The notes: generated from the letters alone by a model not told the origin. A DNA stretch of 64,000 bases from Devosia sp. 66-22 (GCA_001899065.1 MKUZ01000018.1:1-64000), one strand, 5' to 3'. Numbered from the stretch's first letter, positions 1 through 9,301 are shown. Program-made: numbers and translations.

Positions 1-64
1 CGCAACCCCAGCTTCTCAGTCCCTCTCCGAATGAACAACCTTCATAGCTTCGACACCTAGCACA

Positions 65-1345
65 TCACAGACCGGTGTTGTTGGTGTTCGCCGGGCGCGA
101 CACGGCGACCGTCGTCGGCCCGGTGCCGGGAGCGAGGCGCTGCGCAGCAAGGGCGGCGGGAACGGCAAGCGGCCAGGGCTGGCCCGCCGCCGGGATCGTG
201 GGTTCGGGCTGTGGAGCCGCGGGCGCGGCGGATGCTGCTTCTGCCGCTGCGGGCTCGACGGATGGCAGCGCCGGCGGCGCGGCAGAAACCGCGGGGAGCG
301 GTTCGGCTTCGTCGTCGCTGAAGAAATCGTCGGAGAGGGTCGGCACCGTAACCTGCCCGCTCGGCATCTGCACGGTTCCGAACGTCCCGGGATCGGATGC
401 AGGCGGTGCTTCGGCCACCAGTTCGCTCGGCGTCGTGGACGGGGCGGTCGGCGCGGTGTCGGCCTCGCGGATGGGTTCGGCAGTAAGGATGGGCTCGAGC
501 GTGGGTTCTTCCGAGGACAGCGCCGGGTTCTCCTCGGACGGAGGCGGCAGTCGGGCCTCCGCTGATGAGACGGCGCTCGACATTTCGGCGACCGTCACGG
601 CGGGTTGTTCCGGCTCGCCGCGCAGGTTCCACACGATGAGCACAGCCGCTCCGGCGAGGGCGGCATAGAGCCCGAAGCTCAGGATGCTGCTCAGGCCCAG
701 CGCGAAACGCGAGAAGCCGGAGGGCTCGTCATCTTCGTATTCGTCCTCGACGGGCCGGAAGGCCGCCTTGGCGCGGGGCGGCGGGGGCTGGCGGCGGCGC
801 GGGTTCCAGTCGTCGTCCTGCGGCCGCAGGCGGTCGTCGCCGAACGCGCTGCGCGCGGCCGGCTCCGGCTTGGCCTCGGCCGCGGCGAAGGCGGGGATCC
901 CGACTTCCTCGTCCTCGTCGTCTTCATCCGCCGTTTCCGTCGGCCGGGAGCGCGCGGGAGCGATGATCTCGAGGTCGGGCTCATCCTCCTGCTCCGGACG
1001 GCGGCGCCGGAAATGGGCGATGAAGGCGAAAATGGCGGCGATCAGTAGCAGCGCCGGCGGCGTGATGAGCACCAGGTCCGTGGTGTGGTGCATCAGCAGT
1101 GCCGCACCCACCCAGGCCGCGCCGGCCAGCAGCAGGAAGACGCCGCCCAGTAGCGGCGCCGCGAGCGCGAGCGCCGCGCCGAAGATGCCCAGATTGCCGA
1201 TGACAAAGAGACCAAAGCGGATCGCCTGCGACTGCCGGTCGGCGGTCGCGCCCAGGTCGGCGGCAACGTCCAGTCCGCCCAGAGCCAGGATCAACGAGGC
1301 GACCAGGCCGGCCAGAACGCCAAAGGCTAAGGCTGCAACACGCAA
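65..1345 (-). CDS. proline-rich multi-pass membrane protein, unknown function
   Basis: I do not recognise a named family. The 426-residue product has hydrophobic segments at about residues 2-24, 42-63, 65-86 and 91-112. A charged, acidic cytoplasmic-type stretch follows (about 113-210), then a fifth membrane segment at about 214-241. The last 180 residues are rich in Pro, Glu, Ala and Ser and look disordered. The hydrophobic pattern, with Arg-rich RRRR just after the fourth helix, is what supports a real inner-membrane protein. The first codon would be TTG (1343-1345); no ATG lies near the start of the first helix, so the start is uncertain. The gene stands alone and is divergent from the aldo/keto reductase. 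A role in envelope organisation is possible but not shown by the sequence. Confidence 0.6.
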   Translation of the reverse strand: MRVAALAFGVLAGLVASLILALGGLDVAADLGATADRQSQAIRFGLFVIGNLGIFGAALALAAPLLGGVFLLLAGAAWVGAALLMHHTTDLVLITPPALLLIAAIFAFIAHFRRRRPEQEDEPDLEIIAPARSRPTETADEDDEDEEVGIPAFAAAEAKPEPAARSAFGDDRLRPQDDDWNPRRRQPPPPRAKAAFRPVEDEYEDDEPSGFSRFALGLSSILSFGLYAALAGAAVLIVWNLRGEPEQPAVTVAEMSSAVSSAEARLPPPSEENPALSSEEPTLEPILTAEPIREADTAPTAPSTTPSELVAEAPPASDPGTFGTVQMPSGQVTVPTLSDDFFSDDEAEPLPAVSAAPPALPSVEPAAAEAASAAPAAPQPEPTIPAAGQPWPLAVPAALAAQRLAPGTGPTTVAVSRPANTNNTGL

Positions 1346-1524
1346 ACGAGTCGCTCCGGCTGCACCAATTGTTCTCCGCAGTCAGGCGAGTAACGGCGAA
1401 ATCCGGCGCAAAATAGCAGCGGAGCGGGGGAAAACAAGGAAAAGCCCTGACATGATGAAGGCGGCAACCATCACCGGCCCGCCGAATTCCTGTCCGAGCA
1501 CCCTCGCGACCCAAGGAGTCCACC

Positions 1525-2364
1525 ATGGCCGGCGTCCCCATCCTCACTCTCAACGATGGGAACACGATCCCGCAGCTCGGGCTTGGCGTATGGCAGGTCG
1601 AGCCGGCCATTACGGCGCGTGTCGTCCGCGACGGCATCGCCGCAGGCTACCGGCTGATCGACACCGCCGAGGGCTATGACAATGAGCAGGGCGTCGGCGA
1701 GGCGATCCGCACCGCTGACGTAGCTCGCGAACAATTGTTCATCACGAGCAAGTTGCGCAATGGCGGGCATGCGCGCGACCTCGCCCTTGGGAGTTTCGAG
1801 GAGACCATGCTGAAGCTCGGGCTCGAGCGGCTCGACATGTTCCTCATCCACTGGCCCGTCCCGGGACAGGATAAATATGTCGAGGCGTGGAAGACGCTGG
1901 TCGAACTGCAGCAGCAGGGCCGCATCGCCTCGATCGGCGTGTCGAACTTCAATCGCGACCATCTCGAGCGGATCATCGGCGAGACCGGCGTGACCCCGGC
2001 GGTCAACCAGATAGAGCTCCATCCCTACTTTCCGCAGCGGGACAAGCGTGACGATCTCGAGGGCAGGGGCATCCGCATCGAGAGCTACAGCCCGCTCGGT
2101 TCAGGCGACGTGCTCGAGGACGAAACGATCGGCGGGATCGGCAAGGCGCACGGCAAGTCGATCGCCCAGACTGTCGTCCGCTGGCACATCCAGCAGGGCA
2201 ATATCGTCATCCCCAAGTCGACGCATGCCGAGCGTCAGCGCGAGAACATCGACGTGTTCGACTTCGAGCTGTCGGAGGACAAGATGAGAGCGATTTCGGG
2301 TCTCGACAGGGGAGAGGCCGGCCGCACCGGCGGCAATCCTGCCACCAACAACGATACGTTCTAG
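1525..2364 (+). CDS. aldo/keto reductase, 2,5-diketo-gluconate reductase-like
   Basis: This is a soluble NADPH-dependent reductase of the AKR superfamily that would reduce a carbonyl substrate to an alcohol. The 279 residues cover a complete TIM barrel. The catalytic tetrad is visible as Asp46, Tyr51, Lys76 and His109 (in DTAEGYDNE, TSKLRN and LIHWPV). The C-terminal cofactor region IPKSTHAERQRENI matches the usual IPKS...R motif for the adenosine phosphate. The overall pattern (GVGEAIR, LIHWPVP, IGVSNF) resembles the AKR5 group, which includes 2,5-diketo-D-gluconate reductases. The start ATG has a good AAGGAG site eight bases upstream. The physiological substrate cannot be read from the sequence, and the gene appears to be monocistronic. 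Confidence 0.9.
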   Translation: MAGVPILTLNDGNTIPQLGLGVWQVEPAITARVVRDGIAAGYRLIDTAEGYDNEQGVGEAIRTADVAREQLFITSKLRNGGHARDLALGSFEETMLKLGLERLDMFLIHWPVPGQDKYVEAWKTLVELQQQGRIASIGVSNFNRDHLERIIGETGVTPAVNQIELHPYFPQRDKRDDLEGRGIRIESYSPLGSGDVLEDETIGGIGKAHGKSIAQTVVRWHIQQGNIVIPKSTHAERQRENIDVFDFELSEDKMRAISGLDRGEAGRTGGNPATNNDTF

Positions 2365-2416
2365 TGTTGCGCGCCATCCCGGCGGGCGCGAAAATGCGGC
2401 CGATCGGGAGGCTGGC

Positions 2417-2770
2417 ATGGGCAACGTCGTCGACGAGTGGATGGCCAAATACGACAATCCGCAGAAGCTGCTGGTGGAGGCGGTCCGGCAGGCGATCCTC
2501 AAGGCCGACAAGCGGATCGGCGAAACGATCAAGTGGCAGGCGCCCACCTTCACCTACAAGGGCAACCTTGCGAGCTTCTATCCGAAGTCACGGGCCCATG
2601 TGAGCCTCATGTTCCACGTCGGAGCGCAGATCCCGGGCGACTTTCCCTCACTCGAGGGGACGGGCGACGTGTCGCGCGTCATGAAGTTCGCCGATGCTGC
2701 CGAGCTCAGGGCCAAGTCCGCGGAACTCAGGCGTCTGGTGAAGGCGTGGTGCGACTGGAAGGACGCCTGA
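2417..2770 (+). CDS. DUF1801 (YdhG-like) protein
   Basis: This 117-residue protein matches the pattern of the DUF1801 / YdhG fold, which is related to the CyaY-YjbR group. The diagnostic parts are an N-terminal helix with a PQKLLVEAVRQAIL-type segment, then ETIKWQAPTFTYKG and a short strand-rich core ending in a WCDWKDA tail. Its biochemical role is not established. A GGGAGG ribosome site sits six bases before the ATG. The 3' end overlaps the convergent DMT exporter gene by 44 bases, more overlap than any other convergent pair in this window. It is probably transcribed with the aldo/keto reductase 52 bases upstream. Confidence 0.8.
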   Translation: MGNVVDEWMAKYDNPQKLLVEAVRQAILKADKRIGETIKWQAPTFTYKGNLASFYPKSRAHVSLMFHVGAQIPGDFPSLEGTGDVSRVMKFADAAELRAKSAELRRLVKAWCDWKDA

Positions 2771-3629
2771 ACAGCAGGTCGCTTGCCGCCAGCACGGCGC
2801 CCGCGGTGATCAGCAGGCAGGCGACCAGCAGGGTGTGGCTGTAGGCGGCGTAGCCGGTGGCGACGAGGATGGCGGTCGAGAGAAGGGGGGCCGAGTAGGA
2901 CGCCGCGCCCAGCACCTGGATGTCGCCATGCTTGACGCCGATGTCCCACACATAGAAGGCAAGGCCGACGGGCCCGAGGCCGAGGCCGACGATCGCGGCC
3001 CATTGCCAGGTATCGGTCGGCCACACGGTGGGCTCGATGGCGACATGGACGAGGGCGGCGAGCGCCGCCGTGGCGAGGCAGAAGCCGGTGATAGCATCGC
3101 TGGGCACATGCGGCAGGCGGCGCGAGAGCACCGAATATGCCGCCCAGGTGACGGCCGCGAACAGGGCCGCGCCGTACCCGAAAAGGTAGGCCGGATCGAA
3201 GCTGAAGCCCTGGCCGCGCGTGACCACGAGCACGGCGCCGGCCAGCGCCAGCAGGCAGCCGGCAATGTGCTGCCATTTGAGCCGCTCGCCGGGCAGGAAC
3301 GACGAAAACACCACGATCAGCAGCGGCCAGAAATAGTTCAGGAGGCCCGCCTCGACCACCGGGGCGTTGCGCAGCGCGATGAAATAGGCCGCGTGGTAGC
3401 CGAACAGCCCGCCCACGCCGAGCAGCCACACCGGCCAGGGCTGGCGCAGCGCCTTCGCCGCCGACGGGCGGACGGCCCACAGGGCGACGCCGGCGAGCCC
3501 GCCGATGCCAAAGGTGATCGCGGTGAGCTGGAAGGGCGGCATGGCGCCGCTCGCCGCCGTGAAGAAGGCGAGGAGGCTCCACAGCAGCACTGCGGCAAAG
3601 CCGATGGCAGTTGCAGTCGTCCGGTTCAT
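2727..3629 (-). CDS. EamA/DMT-family transporter
   Basis: This is a 300-residue inner-membrane exporter of the drug/metabolite transporter superfamily with about ten predicted helices arranged as two EamA repeats. The first half carries a G-x-G-G-x-x-G-Y loop (GVGGLFGYHAAYF) and the second a GLGPVGLAFYVWDIGVK stretch, both typical of aromatic-amino-acid or metabolite exporters. The start is ATG at 3627-3629. The preceding MOSC gene ends in TGA at 3626-3628, so the two genes share an ATGA overlap and are probably translationally coupled. The C-terminus overlaps the convergent DUF1801 gene. The substrate is unknown; neighbours give no strong hint because MOSC proteins act on many sulfur or molybdenum-cofactor-linked compounds. 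Confidence 0.88.
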   Translation of the reverse strand: MNRTTATAIGFAAVLLWSLLAFFTAASGAMPPFQLTAITFGIGGLAGVALWAVRPSAAKALRQPWPVWLLGVGGLFGYHAAYFIALRNAPVVEAGLLNYFWPLLIVVFSSFLPGERLKWQHIAGCLLALAGAVLVVTRGQGFSFDPAYLFGYGAALFAAVTWAAYSVLSRRLPHVPSDAITGFCLATAALAALVHVAIEPTVWPTDTWQWAAIVGLGLGPVGLAFYVWDIGVKHGDIQVLGAASYSAPLLSTAILVATGYAAYSHTLLVACLLITAGAVLAASDLLFRRPSSRTTPSPDA

Positions 3630-4396
3630 GCGATCTCCGCCGTCATGCCGGCGCGAAGCGCGTCGCCGGCGGCTGTGCAATAGGTGCCGAAGGCCGCGGG
3701 CGGGGCACTGGGCCGATCCTGCGACAGGCGGCCGATGAGCTTGAGCGGTTGCTTGCCGCGCGAGGCGTCGATGAGGCTGATATTGGGCAGCTCGCAGCGC
3801 ACGCAGGGCTCGCGCAGCGTGAGGCGCGCCGCGCCGAAGTCGAGAACGGCGTTCTCTTCCTCGAAGAACGCGCCGCCATTGCCGAGGATCACATTGGGCC
3901 GGAAGCGCATCGGCACGACCGCGTCGTCGCCCTGCGCCAGCAGGGCCTGGTTGAGTGCGGTCACCGACGCGTCGGTCACCACATGCACCGGGTTGAGCCC
4001 GTCCCATTGATGGGCCGCCGGGCCGATCCGGACAAGCCGCAGTGGCTGGCCCAGCGCGCGGGTCAGCCAGCCGGCAGCCGCCTCGCCGGCATCGATGCCG
4101 CGAAAGGCGCGCTTGTACATGGTGAGGTCGCGCGTCGCGCCCGCATGGTCGAGCGGCAGCCGCAACGGTTCCATGCCAGCCATCGACAGCGTCAGCGCGT
4201 CCGCGTCGAGCGCAACGCGGACCAGCGTCATGCGCGGGATGTCGCCCTGCCACACCATCTTGTCGGCGGCGTCGACGACGATCCACTCGCGGTCGAGCGC
4301 CAGCGAGCCGGCATGCGTGATCACCGCCCGGTCGACGGGCACGCCGCCCAGCGACTTGACGGGATAGATCCAGAGCTCACGGATGAAGACCTGCAC
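3626..4396 (-). CDS. MOSC domain-containing protein (YcbX-like)
   Basis: This is a cytoplasmic MOSC-domain protein of about 256 residues. The N-terminal beta-barrel signature reads IRELWIYPVKSLGGVPVDRA, and the MOSC core has RFRPNVIL and the conserved cysteine in LREPCVRCELPNI. MOSC proteins such as YcbX and mARC bind molybdenum cofactor and reduce N-hydroxylated compounds, so the same type of chemistry is likely here. I chose GTG at 4394-4396 as the start because it places the family N-terminus within four residues; the frame stays open further upstream but that part has no family similarity. The gene is upstream of, and coupled by ATGA to, the DMT exporter. Confidence 0.82.
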   Translation of the reverse strand: MQVFIRELWIYPVKSLGGVPVDRAVITHAGSLALDREWIVVDAADKMVWQGDIPRMTLVRVALDADALTLSMAGMEPLRLPLDHAGATRDLTMYKRAFRGIDAGEAAAGWLTRALGQPLRLVRIGPAAHQWDGLNPVHVVTDASVTALNQALLAQGDDAVVPMRFRPNVILGNGGAFFEEENAVLDFGAARLTLREPCVRCELPNISLIDASRGKQPLKLIGRLSQDRPSAPPAAFGTYCTAAGDALRAGMTAEIA

Positions 4397-4468
4397 GGGC
4401 AAGCCTCTAGCCGATTTGTCGCGGCTTTGGAAATTGCGGATGGCGCGGCGACGGCCTAGATTTCCGGC

Positions 4469-4801
4469 ATGAGCCATGATCTTGCCGACCGCATCGCCGC
4501 GCTCAGGAACCTGGGCAGCGCCTTCGATCTGCTCAAGACCGAGTTGGTGGCCGAGAGCGCCTCTTCGCTCGGACATCACGGGCGGCAGGTCGAGGCGGCC
4601 ATGAACGCGCTTCGCGCCTTCGATGCGGCGGGTCAGGGCAGTGCCGGCGAGCGCGAGGCGCTGCTCAAGCGGGCGTCGAAGGCCGTGTGGTCGTATTTCG
4701 TCCAGCGCGAGATGTGCGGCATGCGCGACCATCGCTGGGTGATCAAGGACTACGGGATCACCAACGAGGTGATGTTCCGGCTCGGCGCGATCGAGCGCTA
4801 G
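4469..4801 (+). CDS. small conserved protein, possibly DUF6665
   Basis: This 110-residue soluble protein is predicted to be mostly helical. The segments LLKTELVAESASSLGHHGRQVEAAMNALR and the C-terminal VQREMCGMRDHRWVIKDYGI resemble a small uncharacterised family I recall as DUF6665, but that name is from memory. No catalytic motif is visible. The gene is divergent from the MOSC gene (72 bases between starts) and convergent with the acetyltransferase downstream. The two stop codons overlap in the four bases CTAG at 4798-4801. Function unknown. Confidence 0.72.
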   Translation: MSHDLADRIAALRNLGSAFDLLKTELVAESASSLGHHGRQVEAAMNALRAFDAAGQGSAGEREALLKRASKAVWSYFVQREMCGMRDHRWVIKDYGITNEVMFRLGAIER

Positions 4802-5250
4802 AGATAGTACTTGAAGCCTTCGTGGCTCTTGAGAAAGCCCAGCCGCTCGTAGAATCGATGCGCGTCGAGACGCTTCTTGTTGGAGGTGAGCTGCACCATG
4901 GCGCAGCCATTCCGCCGGCAGCGTTCGAGCGCCCAGCGCATCATGTCGCCGCCGATGCCCCGGTTGCGATGGGACGCGGCGACATGCACCACCTCGATCT
5001 GCCCGCGCTTCATGCCGCGCCGCATCAGGCCGGGCAGGTAGCTCAGCTGGAAGCAGCCGACGGGCGCGCCGTTCTCCTCGACCACGATCATCTCCTCATT
5101 GGGATCGGCGGTGATCTCGGCGAGGGCGTCGACGTAGTCGGCATGCATCGCGTCTGCCGGGTCGTCGCCAGTGTGGATCACGCTGTCCTCGACGACGAGG
5201 CCGATGATGAAGGGCAGGTCGGCGGGCGTGGCCGTGCGGTAGCTGAGCAT
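4798..5250 (-). CDS. GNAT-family N-acetyltransferase
   Basis: This 150-residue enzyme has the GNAT fold and would transfer an acetyl group from acetyl-CoA to an amine. The acetyl-CoA pyrophosphate loop reads HRNRGIGGDMM, followed by the C-terminal HRFYERLGF strand that closes the fold in the family. The N-terminus MLSYRTATPADLPFI is a standard GNAT start, so I use ATG 5248-5250 rather than an upstream ATG that adds 18 residues without similarity. It is divergent from the DUF1272 gene. Substrate unknown. Confidence 0.85.
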   Translation of the reverse strand: MLSYRTATPADLPFIIGLVVEDSVIHTGDDPADAMHADYVDALAEITADPNEEMIVVEENGAPVGCFQLSYLPGLMRRGMKRGQIEVVHVAASHRNRGIGGDMMRWALERCRRNGCAMVQLTSNKKRLDAHRFYERLGFLKSHEGFKYYL

Positions 5251-5318
5251 TGTCGCGTCTGGTGAGCGGGCAGGATTTCGTGCATAGGCTCGGCGGCCGG
5301 ACAAATCCAGAGGCTGCC

Positions 5319-5633
5319 ATGCCTGCTCTCGAACTTCGTCCCAATTGCGAGCTGTGCGATCGCGATCTGCCGCCGCAATCCTACGATGCGCGCATCTGCT
5401 CGAACGAATGCACGTGGTGCGCCGACTGCGCCGACAACGTGCTGCGCAATGTCTGTCCCAATTGCGGCGGCGAGCTTGTCCGCCGACCCATCCGGCCGAT
5501 GGAGGCGTACCGCCCGGGCGAGGGCCTGCGGCTCAATCCGGCGGGCACCACGCGGCGCCATACCCGGCACACGCAGGAGAGCATCGCGGCGCTGACGGCG
5601 CGGCTCAAGGATATCCCGGCGCATAGACGCTGA
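5319..5633 (+). CDS. DUF1272 zinc-ribbon-like protein
   Basis: This 104-residue protein has the cysteine pattern of DUF1272. Pairs appear as CELC, then CSNEC, CADC and CPNC within the first 55 residues, consistent with a compact double zinc-binding module. The start LELRPNCELCDRDLPP is the family hallmark. The C-terminal half is basic and probably flexible. The ATG at 5319 sits directly before this motif; an in-frame upstream ATG at 5250 would add 23 unrelated residues. Function is unknown; such modules often bind nucleic acid or protein partners, which is only an inference here. Confidence 0.85.
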   Translation: MPALELRPNCELCDRDLPPQSYDARICSNECTWCADCADNVLRNVCPNCGGELVRRPIRPMEAYRPGEGLRLNPAGTTRRHTRHTQESIAALTARLKDIPAHRR

Positions 5634-5686
5634 GCTCGATTGACACCGTTCGGGCGGCTTCCTAGCGTTCCGGGCGAGGGATCTCC

Positions 5687-6850
5687 GTGGATTTTCGCCT
5701 CCTATTGCTCGCGTTCGGCTCGTTCGCGGGCACGACGGAAAGCACACTGCTGCCGGGTCTGCTCCCCGCGATCGGCAGCACGATGGGCGTTTCCGTCGCC
5801 CAGGCCGGCTACATGGTTGTGGTCTACTCGATCGCCTACGCCATCGCCGCGCCCATCCTGTCGAGCCTGCTGGGCGCCGCCGACCGCCGCCGGACGCTCG
5901 CCGCCGCCGAGCTCATCTTCGGTCTCAGCGCGCTGCTCATCGCCATCTCGCCGGCATTTCCCCTGATGGTTGCGGCGCGCGGCGTGCTCGCCTGCGGCGC
6001 GGTGCTGTTCACATCGCTGGCGCAGTCGACCGCCTATGCGCTGTCGCCGCCCGAACGGCGCGGCCGGTCGGTGGCGGCAGTCATGACCGGCGGTACCTTC
6101 GCGGTCGCCATCGGGGCGCCGCTGTTTGCGCTGATCAGCGTGCACCTGGGCTGGCGCGTCGGCTATGGACTGGTGGCCGCCCTCGCGGTGAGCTCGGGCA
6201 TCATCATGTGGTTCCGGCTGCCCTCCGGGATCGTCGGGGAACGGCGGACGCTCGCCGAGCGGCTGGCTGTGCTGGGCAATCGCGGTGTCCCCACGGTCCT
6301 CGTCATCAGCCTGATGTTCGGCGTCGGCGCCTTCCTCCCCAACATCTACCTTGCGGCGATCAGCACCGAGGCCATGGGGATGGCGGTGAGCGCCGTCCCC
6401 ATCGTGCTGCTGGCGCTCGGGCTCGGCGCCATCGTCGGCGGCCTGGTTGCCGGGCAGCTCATCGACCGTCTCGGTGCCTACCGGACCTTGCTGCTGTTTG
6501 CGGTGACGACCACTGCGATGCTGCTGGTCATCCCGTTGCTACCGGGTCTCCCGGCCCCGCTCGTCGCGCCCGCCTGGCTCCTGGTGCTGGGGCTTCTGGG
6601 CATGGTCGGCTGGGCGCTGTTCGGGGCCTTGCTCAACATCCTCGCGGCTCTTGCGCCGCGCGAAGTGCCGCTGGTGATTTCGCTCAACCTCAGCGCGGGG
6701 AGCTTCGGCGGCGCCATTGCCGCCTATCTCGGCGGCATCGCGATCGAGCGTTTCGGCGCAACGAGCATCGGCCTGCTTGGTGCCGCGTTCACCGTCGCGG
6801 CGCTCGGGCTGGCTGTTGCCAACCGCGGCATCCTCCACGTCCGGCGCTAG
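5687..6850 (+). CDS. MFS transporter, DHA1-type
   Basis: This is an inner-membrane proton-coupled exporter of 387 residues with about 12 transmembrane helices. The loop between helices 2 and 3 (LLGAADRRRTL) and the beginning TTESTLLPGLLPAIGSTMGVSVAQAGYMVVVYSIAYAI correspond to the DHA1 drug-efflux branch (AraJ/YdhP-like). The start codon is GTG at 5687 with a GGGCGAGGG stretch upstream. Its stop overlaps the convergent ABC permease stop in CTAG at 6847-6850. Substrate unknown. Confidence 0.88.
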   Translation: MDFRLLLLAFGSFAGTTESTLLPGLLPAIGSTMGVSVAQAGYMVVVYSIAYAIAAPILSSLLGAADRRRTLAAAELIFGLSALLIAISPAFPLMVAARGVLACGAVLFTSLAQSTAYALSPPERRGRSVAAVMTGGTFAVAIGAPLFALISVHLGWRVGYGLVAALAVSSGIIMWFRLPSGIVGERRTLAERLAVLGNRGVPTVLVISLMFGVGAFLPNIYLAAISTEAMGMAVSAVPIVLLALGLGAIVGGLVAGQLIDRLGAYRTLLLFAVTTTAMLLVIPLLPGLPAPLVAPAWLLVLGLLGMVGWALFGALLNILAALAPREVPLVISLNLSAGSFGGAIAAYLGGIAIERFGATSIGLLGAAFTVAALGLAVANRGILHVRR

Positions 6851-8388
6851 ACTCGCTTGCCCTTGGGGCTGAGGCTCCAGGCGACGAACAGCGTGGCGAT
6901 GGCGAGCACGGCCGGCAGGATCGCGATCCAGTACTGGTCGCCGGCGACGAGCACCGCCGTGCCGGCCCAGAAGATCGAGCTCAGCGCTTCGGCGATGGTC
7001 GAGACGCGTGAGGCGACCTGGCGGCGGCGGAACATGGCGCGGCGCATCGGTACGCGGAACCAGAGCTGGATGGCGGTGGCTGAACCGGACGACAGCACCG
7101 CGAACACGGCCGTGACCGCGGCAAGCTCGAACGAGGCGAGCATCATCAGCAGGATGATCGGCGCGAGGACGACGAGGATGACCTTTGCCACCGCCTCGAT
7201 CTTGGCCTGCAGCACGGCGGCGGGCGAGACAGGTGCGGTGACGACGAGATCGTGCGCGTCCTCGCCCGAGATGGCGAGCCAGCTCAGGCCGCCCGAGAGC
7301 TGGCCGACGGCCATCACGAGGACGGGGATCACCACCACATAGGTGCCGGCCGATTGGCCGTAGCTGATCCACAGGTACAGGGCAGGGGGCACGAGATAGA
7401 AGATCTGCATCAGGGTCTGGCTGAGCAGCCACGGATCGCGCGCCAGCAGCTTCCATTCCTTGACGCGCAATTGCTGCTTCTGGCTGCGCGGCCGGAAGCT
7501 CACGGTGCCGTGCCGCTGTGCCTGCCGCTGCGCGCCGATGCCGGCCGCGGCGATGGCGTGCCGGCCGAAGCTCGATGAGGCGAGGGCGATCGTCCCCACC
7601 AGCGCGGTGAAGCCGATGGCGGCGGTGGCGACGAGCGCCGGCCAGTCGCCGAACGCCGCCCGGGCCGGCGCCCAGACGAGGCTGCCGGCATCAGGCATCC
7701 AGCCGATGAACTCCGGGTCGGCGAACAGCGCGAAGCGCGACATGTTGCCGAAATGGAGGATGGCGATCGCCTGGATGCCGATGACGAAGCCGGCGCCGAC
7801 CACGGCGGCAATGATCTGGGCGATGAGCCGCGTTCGCTTGGGGCCGGCGATGCGGAACAGTGCGATGGTGATGAGCACGGCGATGGCGGTCGCCATCGCC
7901 GAGAGCGAAGCGAGCACGAGGTAGGCCATCAGCCAATGCGCGCCGTCATGCAGTACGAGCACGTTGACGATGGGGCTCGCCAACAGGCAGGCGAGCAGCA
8001 GCGTGGTGACGGCGGTGATGCCGGTGCGGACGGCAAAGAGCTGGCGCGAGGAGGCGGGCGAGCTCAGGATCAGATCGAGGTCGGAGCGGGTGTAGTAGGC
8101 GCGCGTCACCGACTCCAGCGCCTGGCTCAGCATCACGGTCCAGAACAGGAATCCCGTTCCGGTGACCAGCACCAGCGTCGGCTTCTCGGTGGCGATGCCC
8201 GCCTGAGCCCACGGACCGACGATGGCATTGGCCATGAGGTGCAGGAGCACGGCGGCAAGCGCCAGAATGAGCACGAGCACGATGCGGCGCGTGGGGTGGC
8301 CGCCGGTCATCATGGCGACGCCGTCGCGCCACATCAGCCGCCATTCATGGGCGGCGAACCAGGGCATCGTAGCGGGGGCGAAACTCAT
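6847..8388 (-). CDS. ABC exporter permease, ABC-2-like
   Basis: This 513-residue polytopic membrane protein has about 11-12 hydrophobic segments and is the partner of the ATPase encoded just upstream in the same operon. The ATPase stop TGA and this ATG overlap as ATGA at 8385-8388. The N-terminus (HEWRLMWRDG) followed by a helix, then a long central charged loop RSQKQQLRVKEWKLLARDPWLLSQTLMQ between two membrane halves, is typical of putative two-halved ABC exporter permeases. The gene pair probably forms one exporter of unknown substrate. The 3' end meets the MFS gene in a four-base overlap. Confidence 0.82.
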   Translation of the reverse strand: MSFAPATMPWFAAHEWRLMWRDGVAMMTGGHPTRRIVLVLILALAAVLLHLMANAIVGPWAQAGIATEKPTLVLVTGTGFLFWTVMLSQALESVTRAYYTRSDLDLILSSPASSRQLFAVRTGITAVTTLLLACLLASPIVNVLVLHDGAHWLMAYLVLASLSAMATAIAVLITIALFRIAGPKRTRLIAQIIAAVVGAGFVIGIQAIAILHFGNMSRFALFADPEFIGWMPDAGSLVWAPARAAFGDWPALVATAAIGFTALVGTIALASSSFGRHAIAAAGIGAQRQAQRHGTVSFRPRSQKQQLRVKEWKLLARDPWLLSQTLMQIFYLVPPALYLWISYGQSAGTYVVVIPVLVMAVGQLSGGLSWLAISGEDAHDLVVTAPVSPAAVLQAKIEAVAKVILVVLAPIILLMMLASFELAAVTAVFAVLSSGSATAIQLWFRVPMRRAMFRRRQVASRVSTIAEALSSIFWAGTAVLVAGDQYWIAILPAVLAIATLFVAWSLSPKGKRV

Positions 8389-9158
8389 GCGACCGCGGCC
8401 ACCGCGGGGTCGACGTCCATTTCCTTCTGCGCCACGAGGTCGAGGAAGATCTCCTCGAGCGTGGTCTCGCGGCCGACGCGGGCGCGCAGCTCCGCCAGCG
8501 TGCCTTCGGCGACGAGGCGGCCATGGTTGATCACGCCGATCCGCTCGGCCATGCGTTCGGCAACCTCCAGGATGTGCGTTGTCATGATCACCGTCACGCC
8601 CTGCTTCACCTTGTCGAGCAGCACCTGCTTGACCTGCCGGGCCGAGCCGGCGTCGAGACCGGTGAGCGGCTCGTCGAGGATGATGAGTTTGGGGTCATGT
8701 ACCAGTGCGCCGGCGAGGGCGACCTTCTGCAGCATGCCCTTGGAGAAGCCACCGCAGCGCTCATGCGCGTGCGGCATCAGGCCGAGCCAGCCGATGAGCT
8801 CGGTGGCGCGCGCCTGCGCCTGGCGGGCATCGACCTGCCAAAGGCCTGCGACGAATTCGAGGTACTCGTAGGGCGTCAGCCGGTCATAGACCATGGGCTC
8901 GTCCGACACCCAGGCGATGATGGATTTGGCCGCCAGCGGATCCTTGCGGGTGTCGATGCCGAACACCGAAATGGTTCCCGCCTCGGGCTGTAACAGTCCC
9001 GCGACCATGCGCAGGATTGTCGTCTTGCCCGCCCCGTTCGGTCCGAGCAGGGCGTAGAACTCCCCTGCCTTCACGCGCAGCTGCAGGTCCTTCACAACCG
9101 GGCGGTCAAAGCTCTTGTTGAGCCCCGAAATATCGAGGGCATAGGCGGATTCCGGCAT
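8385..9158 (-). CDS. ABC transporter ATP-binding protein
   Basis: This is a 257-residue ABC ATPase energising the permease encoded directly downstream. It has Walker A GPNGAGKTT, the ABC signature in the degenerate form GFSKGMLQKVALAGAL that is common in ABC-2 export ATPases, Walker B LIILDEP and the H-loop TTHILE. I use ATG 9156-9158, where MPESAYALDISGL begins the fold; an upstream ATG would add 44 unmatched residues. Coupling to the permease by an ATGA overlap supports a stoichiometric exporter. Substrate unknown. Confidence 0.9.
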   Translation of the reverse strand: MPESAYALDISGLNKSFDRPVVKDLQLRVKAGEFYALLGPNGAGKTTILRMVAGLLQPEAGTISVFGIDTRKDPLAAKSIIAWVSDEPMVYDRLTPYEYLEFVAGLWQVDARQAQARATELIGWLGLMPHAHERCGGFSKGMLQKVALAGALVHDPKLIILDEPLTGLDAGSARQVKQVLLDKVKQGVTVIMTTHILEVAERMAERIGVINHGRLVAEGTLAELRARVGRETTLEEIFLDLVAQKEMDVDPAVAAVA

Positions 9159-9301
9159 GGCGCGCTCCGGCGAAGGGTGCGCGGAGCCTAGGGAATGAGC
9201 GTTGAAGCCGGATGAACCGGTAGCGTTAAGATTTCCAGCACGCGGAACTTTCGATGCCGGATTCCCATTAGCCAGATGGAAGGACTGCATGGAGAAGGAA
9301 A